This document shows, one piece after another, positions 23,395 through 35,825 of a stretch of 64,000 bases of DNA. The stretch is from Druceiella hillmani. Taxonomy: Eukaryota; Arthropoda; Insecta; Lepidoptera; Hepialidae. The stretch's first letter is position 1; the number at the start of each line of letters is the position of its first letter. The stretch is from positions 4,499,501 through 4,563,500 of the forward strand of contig JAYKKI010000090.1 in NCBI GenBank assembly GCA_039881145.1, written 5' to 3'. The notes below the pieces were generated by a model that saw only the letters and a program-made list of their open reading frames with translations, did not search any database and was not told where the DNA came from. Both the position numbers and the translations under genes were made by a program.

Positions 23395-24790
23395 AAATGC
23401 ATTCAAACTGGTCATAGAGGGGTACTGCTTGCCTAAGTAATGGGACTTGAGGACCTGCTCTTTTTAAATTAATATTGTGGCTGTCAAGCAAAAACTCTGT
23501 CACTGAACACTGGATTCCAATTCCTTAGCGTAATGCTGCAGTGGTGCAATTTATTTTGTATATCTCATGCGAAATTAATCAACCAATTTGAATATTTTTT
23601 GAAATTTTAATAGCACCAATGTAATATCATAAATGTGAGTTAGAATTTAACTTATTTTGAAATTTGAAGGTACATTATTGACTTTCTCATCAATGTACAG
23701 CACAGATTCCTTGATCGAGTTTGTGTGACATAGGTAAAATGAAAATCGAATAATAATATTTCTCTAATTTTGATACGACTAAGGGCGGAATAAATTTACC
23801 TCTTAACAAAATCGGGATACAATGATGAAACCGAGAGGATAGAGGAACTCTTCAATGATTATGAGTAATCTCATCGAGTATGGACTCATTTCACTTAGAT
23901 TGATGTTAATAAGAAAAAAACAAATTAAATAGATAAAAGTAAGTACATACAGGTGCGTAAAGGAACTAAGCCATTAGTTGATAGGTAGATAAGTAAGTAC
24001 AGGCACAAACAAATACATGAATTGGCTAAACATTATTATGTGGGTAGCTTGGTAAGTAAGTATATGTAGGTGTATACATAGCTACTGGAACATAGTATGG
24101 AAAGTCATATAAAGACTTAGGCCCTATCTAGAATGAAATGAAATTAATGTACTTCATATATATGTATCGATTTTTGGAGTCGGTACTAAGGAAAATGTGG
24201 CGTAGTGTAGCCTTAATCTGTGTATGGGCGTGTGCATGTACTTGAAAAAAAGAAAAGAGAAAGGTCAACTTGGCATCGATTCCGAAAATCTCTAGTAGTA
24301 GTATTATTTTACAAATTGATTTGGATTTTGGAAGAACAGCGTGCCGCGAAAATTCTAACTCAATACTCGTGTCTTCATTACTTTATACTTTTTAGTGCGC
24401 TTCTTATTCGGTGGTTGTTTGAAGTCAGTTAATTTTTCTTTTGTTTGAATGTTTCATTTATACATATTTTATAATGACAATTTTGATATTCTTATGGAAA
24501 AATATTTTATTATATTTTTATCTGTCAATTTGATATAGTGTGGTATATGGATCCCAAATACCACGTATTTCAAATTGTTTATAAACGGATGTGGCGATGT
24601 CTTGTAAGTGTACTATATTTCGTGACATTTTTATTAGCGCTCTACAATTCTTGCTTTTATTTAAAAATAAGCATAAATAAGTATAAATCAGTCATTCCTA
24701 GTATTTTCTGTAAATTAGGTGTAACTTACGCAAAGTTTCTATTCATTATTTTTATATTAAATAAAAGCAGTGTCTCACAAGATTATAATT
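23395..24790 (+). repeat. Duplicated block B, paralogue of block A
   Basis: Starts with one unit of the 124-bp minisatellite (about 23,410-23,535). It then follows block A through CGACTAAGGGCGGAATAAAT, ACAATGATGAAACC, GATAAGTAAGTACAGGC, GTGGCGTAGTGTAGCC, CGAAAATCTCTAGTAG and TTACGCAAAGTTTCTATTC. Lacks the TA tract found in A. Plus-strand frames at 24,220-24,432 and 24,538-24,801 are not open in A, so they are not conserved genes. Confidence 0.75.
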
Positions 24791-25292
24791 TACTACATTA
24801 GTACATGAATACCATGTACTTTGTTACATGTCCCTATTCAATCAGACAGCGAGTTAACATTAGGTTGTAAATAGCTAAATGTATTTAAATACACACTGTA
24901 CTCAGATGCTGCGTGACGTACGACGGGAGTCCAAAAGTTTATCTTGTTAGATCTCATTTCGTATATGGTATTGTGTTGCGACGAGCCGCCTTCGTTGTGA
25001 TGTATGCGCTATAAATTTTACGATGCTAAAAAATGTATGCTGAAAAATCACAATTTTGATTAAACAGGTTACCGAAGACCGATATCAATATAATTGATCC
25101 TATATTACATCTATTTTGCAAGATTTTGCTCGCTGTTTTGAAGTTTTGACTTGAGCTGTCAATTAAAATAATACTAATCAATATTTTTATGTTAGTGTCA
25201 GTCATTTAAATTTTTCGTCTATTTTGAGGAATGTGATCTAAAAGCTAAAATTAAAAATGTTTTTACACCTACTTTGTAATATAATTAAAATA
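24791..25292. other. AT-rich spacer
   Basis: Nothing recognised apart from a CGTGACGTACGACGGGAGTC patch near 24,911. Confidence 0.4.
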
Positions 25293-25403
25293 ATGGTCAG
25301 CTTGGAAACCACCAGGGTAGCCACGCTGGGTCCCAAGCTGACCAACCATGTCATCGTTAACTTTCTCCGGATAATCTATGCGCAGGCCAAAATTTCAGTG
25401 TAA
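25293..25403 (+). CDS. Small unrecognised open frame in a GC-rich patch
   Basis: ATG at 25,293 opens 36 codons to TAA at 25,401 (starting MVSLETTRVATLGPKLTN and ending IYAQAKISV). Base composition is much less AT-rich than the surroundings, with third positions rich in G and C, which is unusual here. The patch begins with a 12-bp perfect inverted repeat: TGGTCAGCTTGG at 25,294-25,305 and CCAAGCTGACCA at 25,333-25,344. The RNA or DNA could therefore fold instead of, or as well as, coding. The family is unknown. It could be a relic exon, a micropeptide or an RNA-like element. Confidence 0.25.
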   Translation: MVSLETTRVATLGPKLTNHVIVNFLRIIYAQAKISV

Positions 25404-27589
25404 TTTACAGGAATTAACGCTAATCCCATGGGTGAGCTTGGCCTTTTTTGCCAATTAGTAGTTACAAACACTTTGCTCAATGATCATTCTATGCATGTTA
25501 TTATTTCATTTTTGCTTCATCAATGATGATAATTATTAGTGCGCCCCTCTGCTTTTGCGTCATTCTTTTTAGACCGTTTTTTGGCTGCTTTATAAATGAC
25601 CTAGAACTGTAAGGGATATCAAAAAAATGCTTTTAGGGATCGAAAGTGAAATAAGTTTTCCTTATAATTGTTTTATATTCATTTGCCTGTAACTGCATTT
25701 CAATTTCTAAAGTTTTAAAATGCAATTTTGAAGAATTCCTCTAAAATTGTTACAAGAAGCCTGTAATTATTTTAGTTCAAATGTAGGGATGTATTACGTT
25801 TTTTTAATCTAACGTATGTAAATTGAGGGTAACCTATTTTGGCGCGTATTTTATCAAAAATGGGACAATGAGGCAATATAATGAGACAACTCATTATATA
25901 ATTCTATCCAAAATTGTCTTATTATATGTCTTTTATATAAAAATTTATTATACATTAATTATTTTTAATATTTAAGCGCTGTTTGGTATATATTTAACTT
26001 TTACGGGATTTCCAGTATGTCCACATACTCAAATTTTTAAAATTTCAGGTTGAATTTTTTGAAATTCTAAAGGTAACGTTTGATTTTAATTTGCATTTTA
26101 AATTACTTTGGTTAGGTCGCGTCAACAATTTCAAGAAATTTAGACAATTACGGAACACTAATTCATAAATGTCTGACATATACTTTGCCGGTCTTTCGCT
26201 GATTTAATGTTGAAAAGTCTTATGGTTCTATAGCTTTCTTTTCAACAGGAAAAGTTTTCAAAAATACAACATTATATAATTAAAATTCTATATATTCGCT
26301 TTTTTACCTGCGTCTTTTTCTCTTTAGAAATTGATCCTAAATAATATGCTAATGCTAACTTGCTGCAATCAAATCTCATCGATGGTGCTTATTTTTAAAC
26401 AGTGCGGAATTGATTACTCAATATTAAATTTACATATTTTTACGGGCGAGAGGAAATTTGGCTCCATTTTATCATCGACTGTATTATAAATATAACAGTG
26501 TGGAAGGTTAAGAGTTTATATTCAATGACATCGTGACAACTAAACGGATTTTAAAAAAACTCGGTACTGACATAATTCGTGAGTGTGTTTATTATATAGC
26601 CTACTTTAGAATTAAAAAAGACAGCATAATTCATGTACGATGAAACTAAGTATTTTTTCACTAATATTCTATTAATTTTTCATTTATGTATTATAATTAT
26701 AAAAGTTTTTAAAAATTTCATACATTGATTGACAGACTCAACTAGAGAACAAATCAATGAGATTTTTCCAAATTTAATAGATAAAGATATTCTCCAGCTA
26801 TCAAAATTTCCTTTGAAACTTTGGAACTAATGCTACATTATAGGAGAGTGCACCTTCACCCGTCATTGTATAAATGTATCGTTTGTTGTTTGGCTCGCTT
26901 GTTGTCCTAATTGGAACTCATGGGACAATAGCACTACAATTTCTCATCGTGAAATTTCTGTTTGTCCTTTACTCGCCGAAACTTCTTAACTAAACAGAAG
27001 ATCGAACGCCGCTCTCTTATATATCCTATCAAAGACGTTAGATAATATTTTGGGAAGTGTTTAAAAAAGAGAGCGGATTTATTATTAAGCAACGTAATAC
27101 ATCATAGAGGAACGTGACTCTACAACAATAATATTTAAATTTCTATAGATAGGAAATTTAATATTACCATACTGACAAGCTTGCCAATCAAAACAATAGT
27201 TAATGATTTTTCCCTCATGGTTTTCCCATGCAGTTACTGTTCTTAACTTAGACCTAGGTTAAACAGTAATTTAGCCATGAGTGTAAAAAAGTATACAATG
27301 TTATATATTAAGCGCACAGGTCCTTAACACAACCTTATTAGCTAGTCATCAAGTTACGTTGACTAAGTAGATATTAAGTCACCGCGTCGCACATCCTTTA
27401 TCACTACAAAATATAATTTTATATTATCTATATTGCAAATAATTTTTATATTTTTTGCTACTATAAATTGTTTTGTACCTGGTAGAACTTGTCCATTAAA
27501 TTCTTCTCAGAATTGTTTTGAACTTCTCCGTAATATTTGGTTCATAGTGGCACTTGAGATATTTCGTTTCTTTTGTAACATGACTCTCT
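25404..27589. other. AT-rich sequence, nothing recognised
   Basis: No coding, RNA or repeat signal was recognised over 2.2 kb. Confidence 0.4.
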
Positions 27590-27770
27590 TTATTTTAATA
27601 AACAACGTAAAGGGTAAAGGTCTTACCATACACAACAAGTGTTTGCCATATCCGTTTCCTTTTATTATTGTAATTTCCCTTCATCTTCAAAGATAATGTA
27701 TCATTTTATGAAAATAATATGCAAAAAAGAAACGAGTGATGTAGGGTAGCACGTACTTGCCTTACTTTTA
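27590..27770 (+). repeat. Dispersed repeat family S, copy 3 (right part only)
   Basis: Matches 7,365-7,525 and 1,281-1,435. It shares GTCTTACCATACACAA, CCATATCCGTTTCCTTTTAT, AAAATAATATGCAAA and GTAGCACGTACTTGCC. The left part seen in copies 1 and 2 was not found upstream. The 87-codon frame at 27,433-27,696 overlaps the repeat and is not supported. Confidence 0.55.
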
Positions 27771-29292
27771 TTTTCTCCATCAAGCCATAGTTTTATTTTA
27801 TAAGTGATTTCCAACGTTATATTATCAAGTAAACTCTGTTTTATATTTTCACACCATTTTTATTTAAAATTGCTAACTGTTTTGATATTCAATTAGCTTA
27901 ACAGTTATTAACATGTATATTCCTAAAAAAGGCCGAAAACAATCTACAAAATACCTGAGGTGTTTCAGAAAGGAAAGTGATCCTCTTATTCAGCCAGATT
28001 GAAAGAATAAGTCTCCTAAAAAATGTTATTTAAATTTTTTAGCAGACAGACGATATATTTTGAATTTCTATACGAAAAGTCAAGTGTTTTACGTAATAAA
28101 TAGTTTGTCAATGCTATTATACAAAATCCTTTGAATAAGAGAGGTGAAATAAAACGCATATGGTATCCCTTTTTTATCCTCCATTAACAAATGTAACGTA
28201 TAAAATAATAAACCTAACAGATCCAATAGGGTAATGAAAAAAACAACATAAAACTCGAAAAGAGTGACAAAAATATTATTTTTGATAAGCTATAACATTG
28301 CTAATATCAACAGCATTTAATAGTTCTTTCGTAATTAATTTTGGCAATGTGATTAATAAAACTGATCGATATTGATTTTTTTATGTTTTCGACAAATGTA
28401 TTATGAACTTAACAAATTTTTCTAAATAATCATTCCTAAAATTGATATTGAAAGCACAGATATATAATATTACGGAGCAGATAACTTATAAACAATATTA
28501 AAACCGTAACCAAAAGGCGTTACAATGCTTACAGAATTATAACAGATATTTCACAATAAATAACGAAACAATTTTGAATTAATGCTGTCAAAGTCATATA
28601 TTACGTACCCATGAAATGCAATACCTGACATATTCCTGTATGAAGCGTTATCACAAATATAATCACATTTACCCATTTTTTGGAATACTTTTTGAATAAT
28701 TAATTTATGTCAATTTAGAAATTACACATAAAACAAAATTCAACGAGGTTGACAATTCATCTTGTTAATATGGCGCCCTGTTTCCATGGTAAACTGGAGT
28801 GTGGTGATAGTTTTGATTTATGGAAACATGGGAAACAAAAGCGATCTCGCTCGAGCTATTAACTCTAAAAATAGACTTCGAAAAGACGGAAAAAATAACA
28901 AGTCGAAAAATAACAAGTAACTTCGAAAAGAAGGAAATGACAATAAGTCAGTGTGTATAATTTTCGCTAGACATTGTCCGAATATTTATGTCTGATCTAC
29001 TTCTTAATATTATATATATATTAACGAAACCTATGCGCATTTATTTTTGTCCATAAAACAAAACACTGCTGAAGAACCAGGAAAAGAATTCTAGATCTTT
29101 TGAAAACTTCCAATTCCCTGACGAATAAAATAAACGATCGAGTAATCGACATTCTCTGCGTTTCTGTTCCTAAATTATAAACGCATGATGATAGAATCAT
29201 ATTTGGAAGGGAAACGCATATTCAGCTTTTTCTTACTTTTAAATACCAGCCACTTAAGCCTATGGAAAATAAGGCAAATACATATAAAGAGC
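27771..29292. other. AT-rich sequence, nothing recognised
   Basis: Only short local repeats such as two CTTCGAAAAGA motifs near 28,877 and 28,921. Confidence 0.4.
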
Positions 29293-29400
29293 CAGGAGAC
29301 CGAAAAGCAAATAAACAGCTTATGATTGTTGTAGAATTATTGTTGTAGAAGCTAAGAGACTCAAAAGCAAATAAATAGCATATGATTGTTGTGAGATCAC
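29293..29400 (+). repeat. Tandem duplication, unit about 57 bp
   Basis: GAGACCGAAAAGCAAATAAA and CAGCTTATGATTGTTGTAGA are repeated as GAGACTCAAAAGCAAATAAA and TAGCATATGATTGTTGTGAG. Confidence 0.8.
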
Positions 29401-30150
29401 TTTCGCAAAGGATTCCATATTTTTGTTAGACTAGATTCTAAATGCAGATAATTTTTTATGGGAAAATATTCTTAAAATAAACTTATAAGTAAATCATATC
29501 ATTTGGGGTTTTCTCAGATACATTTCTGATTTCCGTCACTTTCCACAAACTAAGTAGCAGAGTAAAAGCATCATAGCTAGCAACGCGGGCTTTCGTTCCC
29601 ATTCTACTTCAAACTTGGCAGCCACTCGGACAGTCGACAGGCAAACTTTGCGAAAAACTCACCTGATGCTAGGATAATAAATTTAGACAGATGAGAGGGC
29701 AATAGATATAATTGGGCGGGCGAAACTTTATACTTAATTACTTACTAGTACCGATTTTTAACTTTTATCTTACTGTTGTCTTTGTCCCACAGTGGAAGCG
29801 CTTTTTGAAAAGAAAACTTCATAATTTGTATTTAAGTGATTGGTACTTGGTTAAAACTGAATGAATTTGAATAGACATTCAATCGCTGTGAGATTCATAT
29901 TTAAATCCGTTATTCTAATGCAATTTTTTATTATCTATTATTATTTAATATAATTTCACGATTTCGATTGGTAAAAAATTATAAATTGGTGAACATATTT
30001 ACATGTTAACCATTTTTCATTCAAAAGTAAAAGTCAGGTGTATATTTCATTATAAAAAAGCATAAATTTCTTGTAGAGGTGAATACGCATTTGAACTATA
30101 GATCAATTATAATTACGAAATAAGTAATCTACTTGAAATTATGAGGGAAA
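29401..30150. other. AT-rich sequence, nothing recognised
   Basis: No feature was recognised. Confidence 0.4.
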
Positions 30151-30160
30151 AGGTTCTTTA

Positions 30161-30226
30161 GGTTCTTTACCACGATCCAGGTTTCGTTGTATTACAATAT
30201 CTTCAGATGGGCTATTAGCAAAGATC
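30161..30226 (+). mobile_element. Half copy of the fold-back element family
   Basis: GGTTCTTTACCACGATCCAG, then GTTTCGTTGTATTACAATAT and CTTCAGATGGGCTATTAGCA match one arm plus the spacer of the full element 50 bases downstream. The second arm is missing. Confidence 0.75.
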
Positions 30227-30278
30227 TTAGAAAGAAAATAAGTATGGTTACACATATTTATTTTAAAATCAAACATAA

Positions 30279-30507
30279 TTAAATGAAACTACGTGATTTA
30301 GTATTATTTCTACTTTCTTTAATTTCTTTACCACGACCTAGGTTTCGTTGTATTACAACATCTTCATGTGGGATATTAGCAAAGATAATACAACGAAACC
30401 TAGGTCGTGGTAAAGAAATTAAAGAAAGTAGAAATAAACTACATCACATAGTTTCATTCAATTATGAACAATGAATTTCTACAAAATTAACGCCAAATAT
30501 ATTCAAT
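30279..30507 (+). mobile_element. Fold-back element family, copy 1 (full hairpin)
   Basis: The left arm begins TTAAATGAAACTACGTGAT. It runs through TTTCTACTTTCTTTAA and ACCACGACCTAGGTTTCGTT, and the complementary arm ends GTTTCATTCAA near 30,461. Arms are about 77 bases and nearly identical, around a spacer of about 30 bases (CAACATCTTCATGTGGGATA...). An asymmetric tail follows, GAATTTCTACAAAATTAACG then CCAAATATATTCAAT, ending near 30,507. The tail gives the family an orientation. No protein is encoded: the 63-codon frame at 30,283-30,474 merely reads through the palindrome. It resembles a MITE or fold-back DNA transposon of unknown superfamily. Confidence 0.85.
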
Positions 30508-30856
30508 ATTTGAAAAGGTTAGTAATATGGTAGTAGAGATTTAATTTAAGTATCAAAGAAATTTTTACGTTTTCATTATTGGAAATATAATTTCAGACAA
30601 ATCTTGAACATAAACAATAAATTGTTAGTTCTAAACAGTTATTCGAAAGATCGGAAGAAGAATGGTTCTCATTTTTCAAAATATTTAAAGCTACCAATTG
30701 ACATGTGCCAAAACCTGGAACCAAAATGTGATCGATAGTAAGAGAATTCATGGACGTTATGTAGTAAAAAGGTTAGTTCGGTTCTTTACGAAATCTCCAG
30801 TTAGAGGGTTGGGTTCTTTTTTAAATCTTTAACCACCATGACTGTTACTTAAATCC
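30508..30856. other. AT-rich spacer
   Basis: Nothing recognised. Confidence 0.4.
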
Positions 30857-31090
30857 ATGGCTTTTATTTCAAAAACAAATAAAATAGACAAGTCTATATT
30901 AAATTTAAGTTGTCGGTTAGCTGATAACATAGACGAAAATAATAATCAGGAAGCAGATTTTGGCGAATTTTCATTAAAATTTATTAATTTTACACATATT
31001 TTTTACGAAAATATTCTTGAATTACAACTACAATTAGAAGGAAATAAAAAAATATCCATGATTGACGCGTGCTCTTTAAATATTACATGA
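30857..31090 (+). CDS. Unrecognised small open frame, 77 codons
   Basis: ATG at 30,857 to TGA at 31,088. The protein begins MAFISKTNKIDKSILNLSCR and is mostly polar and acidic in the middle (NIDENNNQEADFGEF). A heptad-like hydrophobic stretch (IFYENILELQLQLEG) might form a short helix. Codon composition is more coding-like than neighbouring chance frames. No signal peptide, membrane span or known domain was seen. It lies between two fold-back elements with no evident promoter. It could be a relic exon or chance: a 77-codon frame is expected several times by chance in this window. Confidence 0.22.
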   Translation: MAFISKTNKIDKSILNLSCRLADNIDENNNQEADFGEFSLKFINFTHIFYENILELQLQLEGNKKISMIDACSLNIT

Positions 31091-31936
31091 AAAACTGGTT
31101 GAAAATATAGTGGAAATAAGCTTTTAATACTTCGAACAGTAATAATTCAGTTAACAATTCTGTCAATATCACTACTCTAGGGTTTACCAATCTCTTCTGC
31201 AGATAAATTTTAATTGAAAGTATAATAATCTTGATATCTTCAAGAATACTATAAACCCTCACTTATATAATAGATATTATGTCTCTATAGCGCTCTTAAT
31301 AAAAATATCATATTATTTCTTTGCAATCGTTAATAATTATTTATTTTTATGGCTTTGATATACTTTTATGGCCACTCGACTTTCAATAGTTGTCGAAGTA
31401 TGCAAAATAGCAGTAAGTTCTGAACGTAATGCCAATGGAAATAGGGTGATTAAAATGTATGATTCGCTTACTTTAATTTTTCAATTTGCCTTTATTAAAA
31501 TTCAGCATTTTCATGTTTTCGTATAAACTAGTGCAAGTATAAATGCTAGAACTGTCTGTAATTACCAGATGTTCTCATGACAATCTAGTGTTATATTCTC
31601 ATAGGTAACCTACATAGACCCTTTATGTACATCATCGGTTCCTTTATGATTAGACCAGTGTGCAATGTTTACATTGTTCAATATGGTTACTTTCTATAAA
31701 GGAAATATTTACGAATAGTGGTTTATCTATTATATAAATTTTAGAATTTCCATAACACAAAAATAAAGTATAAATATCATGGTTTTTATCCATTTAGTAA
31801 ATGTTACTCATTCGTCCTATTTCAACTATCTTATCATTTCAACATCACCAATTTGAAGATTTTAATATTTAACAGAAATAAGTCATCCAACAGAAGTCTT
31901 ATTAACATTTTAGAATTTTTCGAAACAGGAAAGAAG
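31091..31936. other. AT-rich spacer
   Basis: Nothing recognised. Confidence 0.4.
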
Positions 31937-32134
31937 ATGTCCTATAACTACGACTCTGCTCTTCCTTCTAAAGGGAAATATCAAAGAGCTTGCTTTGTTA
32001 AATTGGTCGATTTAGATAATTATGAATCGCCGGTAATGAAATTAGCAGTTTATGTGTATACTGAAACAAAAAGAAAAACATCTATTATGAACTACGTTTC
32101 TGAATTGGTCACCTATATAAGAAAATCATGCTAG
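31937..32134 (+). CDS. Unrecognised small open frame, 65 residues
   Basis: ATG at 31,937 in a coding-like context to TAG at 32,132. It reads MSYNYDSALPSKGKYQRACF at the start and ends YVSELVTYIRKSC. Third codon positions are varied (TAC, GAC, GGG, TGC, GTC, CCG), unlike the AT-biased surroundings. The middle alternates hydrophobic and polar residues (VMKLAVYVYTE), compatible with beta strands. The frame is also open 28 codons upstream, without an ATG, so it could be part of a longer exon. I recognise no family. It is the most coding-like small frame in the 30-32-kb interval between two fold-back elements. Confidence 0.3.
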   Translation: MSYNYDSALPSKGKYQRACFVKLVDLDNYESPVMKLAVYVYTETKRKTSIMNYVSELVTYIRKSC

Positions 32135-32240
32135 ACGTAGTATATTTCCGAAGTATATTTTGTAGTTTCCTAACAGAAACAATTAGACCCCACAGTATTG
32201 TTTTTTTTGCTTTAAAACTACATTATTAAGTTTAGAACAG

Positions 32241-32284
32241 AAAGTGGTGTGTATATATTTAATGAAAAATATACGCACCACTTT
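32241..32284. other. Small hairpin at the truncated edge of a fold-back element
   Basis: AAAGTGGTGTGTATATATTT (32,241-32,260) is inverted at 32,267-32,284 (AAATATACGCACCACTTT). The stem is about 18 bp with a six-base loop. It directly adjoins the broken left end of the fold-back copy at 32,293. Confidence 0.6.
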
Positions 32285-32292
32285 TTGTTGGT

Positions 32293-32458
32293 GTAGTATT
32301 ATTTCTACTTTCTTCAAGTTTTTAACCACGACCTAGGTTTCATTGTATTAATCTTTGCTAACAGCCCACATGAAGATGTTGTAATACAACGAAACCTAGG
32401 TCGTGGTAAAGAACTTAAAGAAAGTAGAAATAATACTACATCACGTAGTTTCATTTAA
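32293..32458 (-). mobile_element. Fold-back element family, copy 2 (inverted, truncated)
   Basis: Both arms are present (TTTCTACTTTCTTCAAG, then ACCACGACCTAGGTTTC, paired with GAAACCTAGGTCGTGGT near 32,390-32,407). The spacer CTTTGCTAACAGCCCACATG is the reverse complement of that in copy 1, so the element lies on the minus strand. The intact end is GTAGTTTCATTTAA at 32,445-32,458. The other arm stops after GTAGTATT, and the asymmetric tail is missing. Confidence 0.85.
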
Positions 32459-35439
32459 TTTATATAATAGAATTGTTCTCTAAAGAAATGTTCCTAAATC
32501 GAAGGTTATGTGCGTTTTTTTAGAAACTTCTTATATTTGGTTTTCTTTCTTGATGATATGAAAAAAATTATTAAACAAAAGTCGAGTTCATTGAAAGCTT
32601 TAGAAATATTATATTGATAATATTGAAATAGCACACATATTAATTATCAAGTTCAATTTAATAATTCAGTAATAACCACATAATAAAACAATTTTTTTAT
32701 GGAAATCAATCTTATTATGTTGCCGGATTTCCAGTATTACACCAATTAACCTAATAGTATAAAAATGTTCTTTACTGCAATATATTTTATCACTACACTC
32801 AAATGTTAAAGTTTAAATTTAATAATTTGTTTGGTTGGTGCTTACAAAATTTATGTATGAAGTAAATAAGTTAGTCACTAAATAAATAAAAAAGTTTAAA
32901 TAATATTTTACAAACGAATAACTGAACATGTAGTTAATCTATTTGTAATGTATTTATAATTTCGCGATAATGGCCTATAACTTACCATTCAAAAATCACA
33001 ATTTACACTAAAAGCAAGCCTGTAAGTGGGCTAGAGCAGGTAGATTGAGTCAATATGAATTAGATGACTGACGATCGATTAATGATTGTAACTTTCTATT
33101 ACTTTATTTTTAAAGCAGTACTCATGGACTTCTCCACAGAGACTCACCCACTCTGTATAACATTTTGCGGAGGATGTCTTAGGTCGTTAGACAATATTAA
33201 ACTCTGCTCTTTATTTGAAAGGACTAATTCTCACTCAAAATTCTTCTTGTCGTGTGTAAACTATTCAACTATAAAATAAATCAGGAGGAATTATTGCAAC
33301 GCAACTAATTAGTTTAAACAGACAGCGCTGCCCGCTATTTGTAAAGATGGTACACCACAATCTACATTGGTATGTAATTTTATGATTTTTTAGTACGTAG
33401 CATAATATAAATGAGAATCCGATCTTTATGTTATTTTCATTTTTTAAGTCAAGATACATACCTCCGTAATTATTGAATTTGATCTTTGGACTACGGAATA
33501 ATAAAAAGTTCAAAATTAGTCAGTAATTACGTAATTCCGAAATTACGTTATTACGTAATTAGAACTTTATTACTACAGTATCTTTGTATTCGAGCGCCAC
33601 ACTTCGCTTATAAATGATTCTATCGCCGGCGGTGACTAGCGCCACTAAAACCTAAATATTCAAATTTAAATGTTATAAACATACAGAAAATTATATTTTA
33701 TTGAAAACAACACGATATAACTAATCAGCTGGCAATACAGTCGTTTATAGCGTAAAGTAAGTTATTACAACAGCAATATATATTTTTTTAAATCGTGTTT
33801 GTATTAAAAGTTTTGCATTTGTATTTATGGAATGAATATATTTACTATTTGAAACGTAATTAGTACTATTGTTCTGGTAATTTTGTATTTATTAGCGTAT
33901 TTTTGTAATAAAGCTTCTTTTCTAAAACTGAGAGAACGTATGATGAGGACGCAAAATTTCACTTCTATTTACAAAATATATTAATAACATTACTGAGTTG
34001 TGCATATTTTAATCAAACATTTTGTTACGAACATAATAAATTAATTAATTTATATTTGAGACAGTAATTATCGATATTTTCAATACCCGTTTTTGATTTG
34101 TAGTTCTGTTACTTTTCTCTGTGCAAAGTATTTTTATAATCATTATTGGAAATATCGCTTTATATTAGTTTACTGTGGTAAGTAATTTTTTATTGCATCT
34201 CCAATCATAAATAAGCAACACAATTCTTCCCAGTTGTTGCATTTAAAAGTTTTGGAAGTATTCCAAATATGTTGCGGCATTAGTTTTTTAATCCAAATTG
34301 TCCAAAATAATTAGGATTTCCATGAAAGTATTCGCAGTCTTTTAACATTTTATTTGGTTACAATGGCTTTTTTTGTTTATTGTTTTTAATTGTTGTATTT
34401 TACGGTCAAATGGTTTATCAGAAACTTAAGAATAACATAATTTTTAGTAAGCAAAATGTTTTTAATGAACATTTAGGATTAAATATTTTATAATAACAAA
34501 AGTTGCCTTGTATAAGAATTTTTGTTTTATTAACCTTTTTTCTTAGAGAGACGGGGAACATTTTTACATTTTTTTTCATTACTTTTTACCTTTGTAATTA
34601 CATAACTATGATATAAATTCTTCGACTATTTTAAAACTTTATTTTTCTCGATACATGTACCTAGAAACATTCATTATAATAAATCAATACTTTGGAGGTT
34701 ATACTTTATAATACCGATATGATGTAAACACTAATGGTAAGTAAAAGTGACGGGTTAAGTAAGTTTGACATTTAAGTAAGTTTGGTGTTAATTTCAATAA
34801 TAAACAGTTATACCCATGATTAACTTTCATCCTAAAACAATCCTTAAAACAATATTATTTCAATTTTTTCCTTCATAAATATATTATCAATTTATACGTT
34901 TAATTTACATCAATAAATAATTATAACTTTATTGTAATAGTTGTGTTAAATGTAAATAACTTATATGAATGAGGCATGACTGCATAAATAACATTCCAGG
35001 TTTGAGAATATTAAAGAAATATTAACGGAATAAAAATAATATCGTAAAAAGATAGTATGGTTAGCGTGGGGAATAAAACAACCTGAAAATTTAATTAGCA
35101 CTTCTAGGGTTATTGGGTAACACATGGAAAAATGTACGGCAGAATGATATCTCATCATTTGTAACCATAATGTTTAAGGCAGTGATTTTTTGATGTATAT
35201 TTAATTACATAAATTTTGTTGCCTACGAACTACAGAAGAGATAATTATCTTATCTTTATATATTATAAACTGGTTAAGTACAAATTACAGTTGAGTAAAT
35301 GTTTCAAAAATTTAGAAATTTAGCATCATTGATACAGATTTTTCGTACACTTTTAGAAACGCTATTATTTTACATATTTTTGACATCATCCTTTTTGTAC
35401 ACAAAGAAAGCTTACAAATTACAAATTTTTGTAGGCATT
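32459..35439. other. AT-rich sequence, nothing firmly recognised
   Basis: About 3 kb without a supported feature. There is a small TAATTACGTAAT palindrome cluster at 33,520-33,562. Open frames at 33,064-33,279 (plus) and 33,265-33,513 (minus) are of chance length. Confidence 0.4.
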
Positions 35440-35494
35440 TTAAAAAAACTGCATAAAAAATAAACTTCTAAAATTATTTAAATTAAATTCTAAA

Positions 35495-35825
35495 AAATAG
35501 TATTCTAATCCTTTTAACTGCTCCTTTAATTGATATTTCACACTATAAGCAAAATAAAAAAATAGGTTCTTTATTTGACACGTACTAACTTTTTAATTTC
35601 TTTATGAATATTTTAAGCCAAATTTCAATACGTCCAATGATTTCGAAAAATAAATTTTCAATAATTTTGGAAATCTTTCTAGAACTTTTTGTCATCAAAT
35701 TCTAAAATAAATTTCTAAAATAAATTCTTTTAAATAATATTTCACACGATACAAAAAAAAAGTAAAAAATTATAGGTTTTGACTTGCCTCATCCATGAAC
35801 TTTATATGCATATTTTTGTGCGTTT
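35495..35825 (+). repeat. Local direct repeat, unit about 220 bp
   Basis: TTAA.TGATATTTCACACTATA, AAAAAAATAGGTTCT and AACTTT.T..TTTCTTTATG at 35,527-35,610 recur as TAATATTTCACACGATA, AAATTATAGGTTTT and GAACTTTATATGCATATTTT at 35,732-35,817. The match is moderate. Confidence 0.45.

Noticed and set aside
24220..24801. Two plus-strand frames of 70 and 87 codons
   Set aside because: They fall within duplicated block B and are closed in block A.
30283..30474. 63-codon frame reading through a palindrome
   Set aside because: Both halves encode complementary arms of a fold-back element. No protein is conserved in the other copies.
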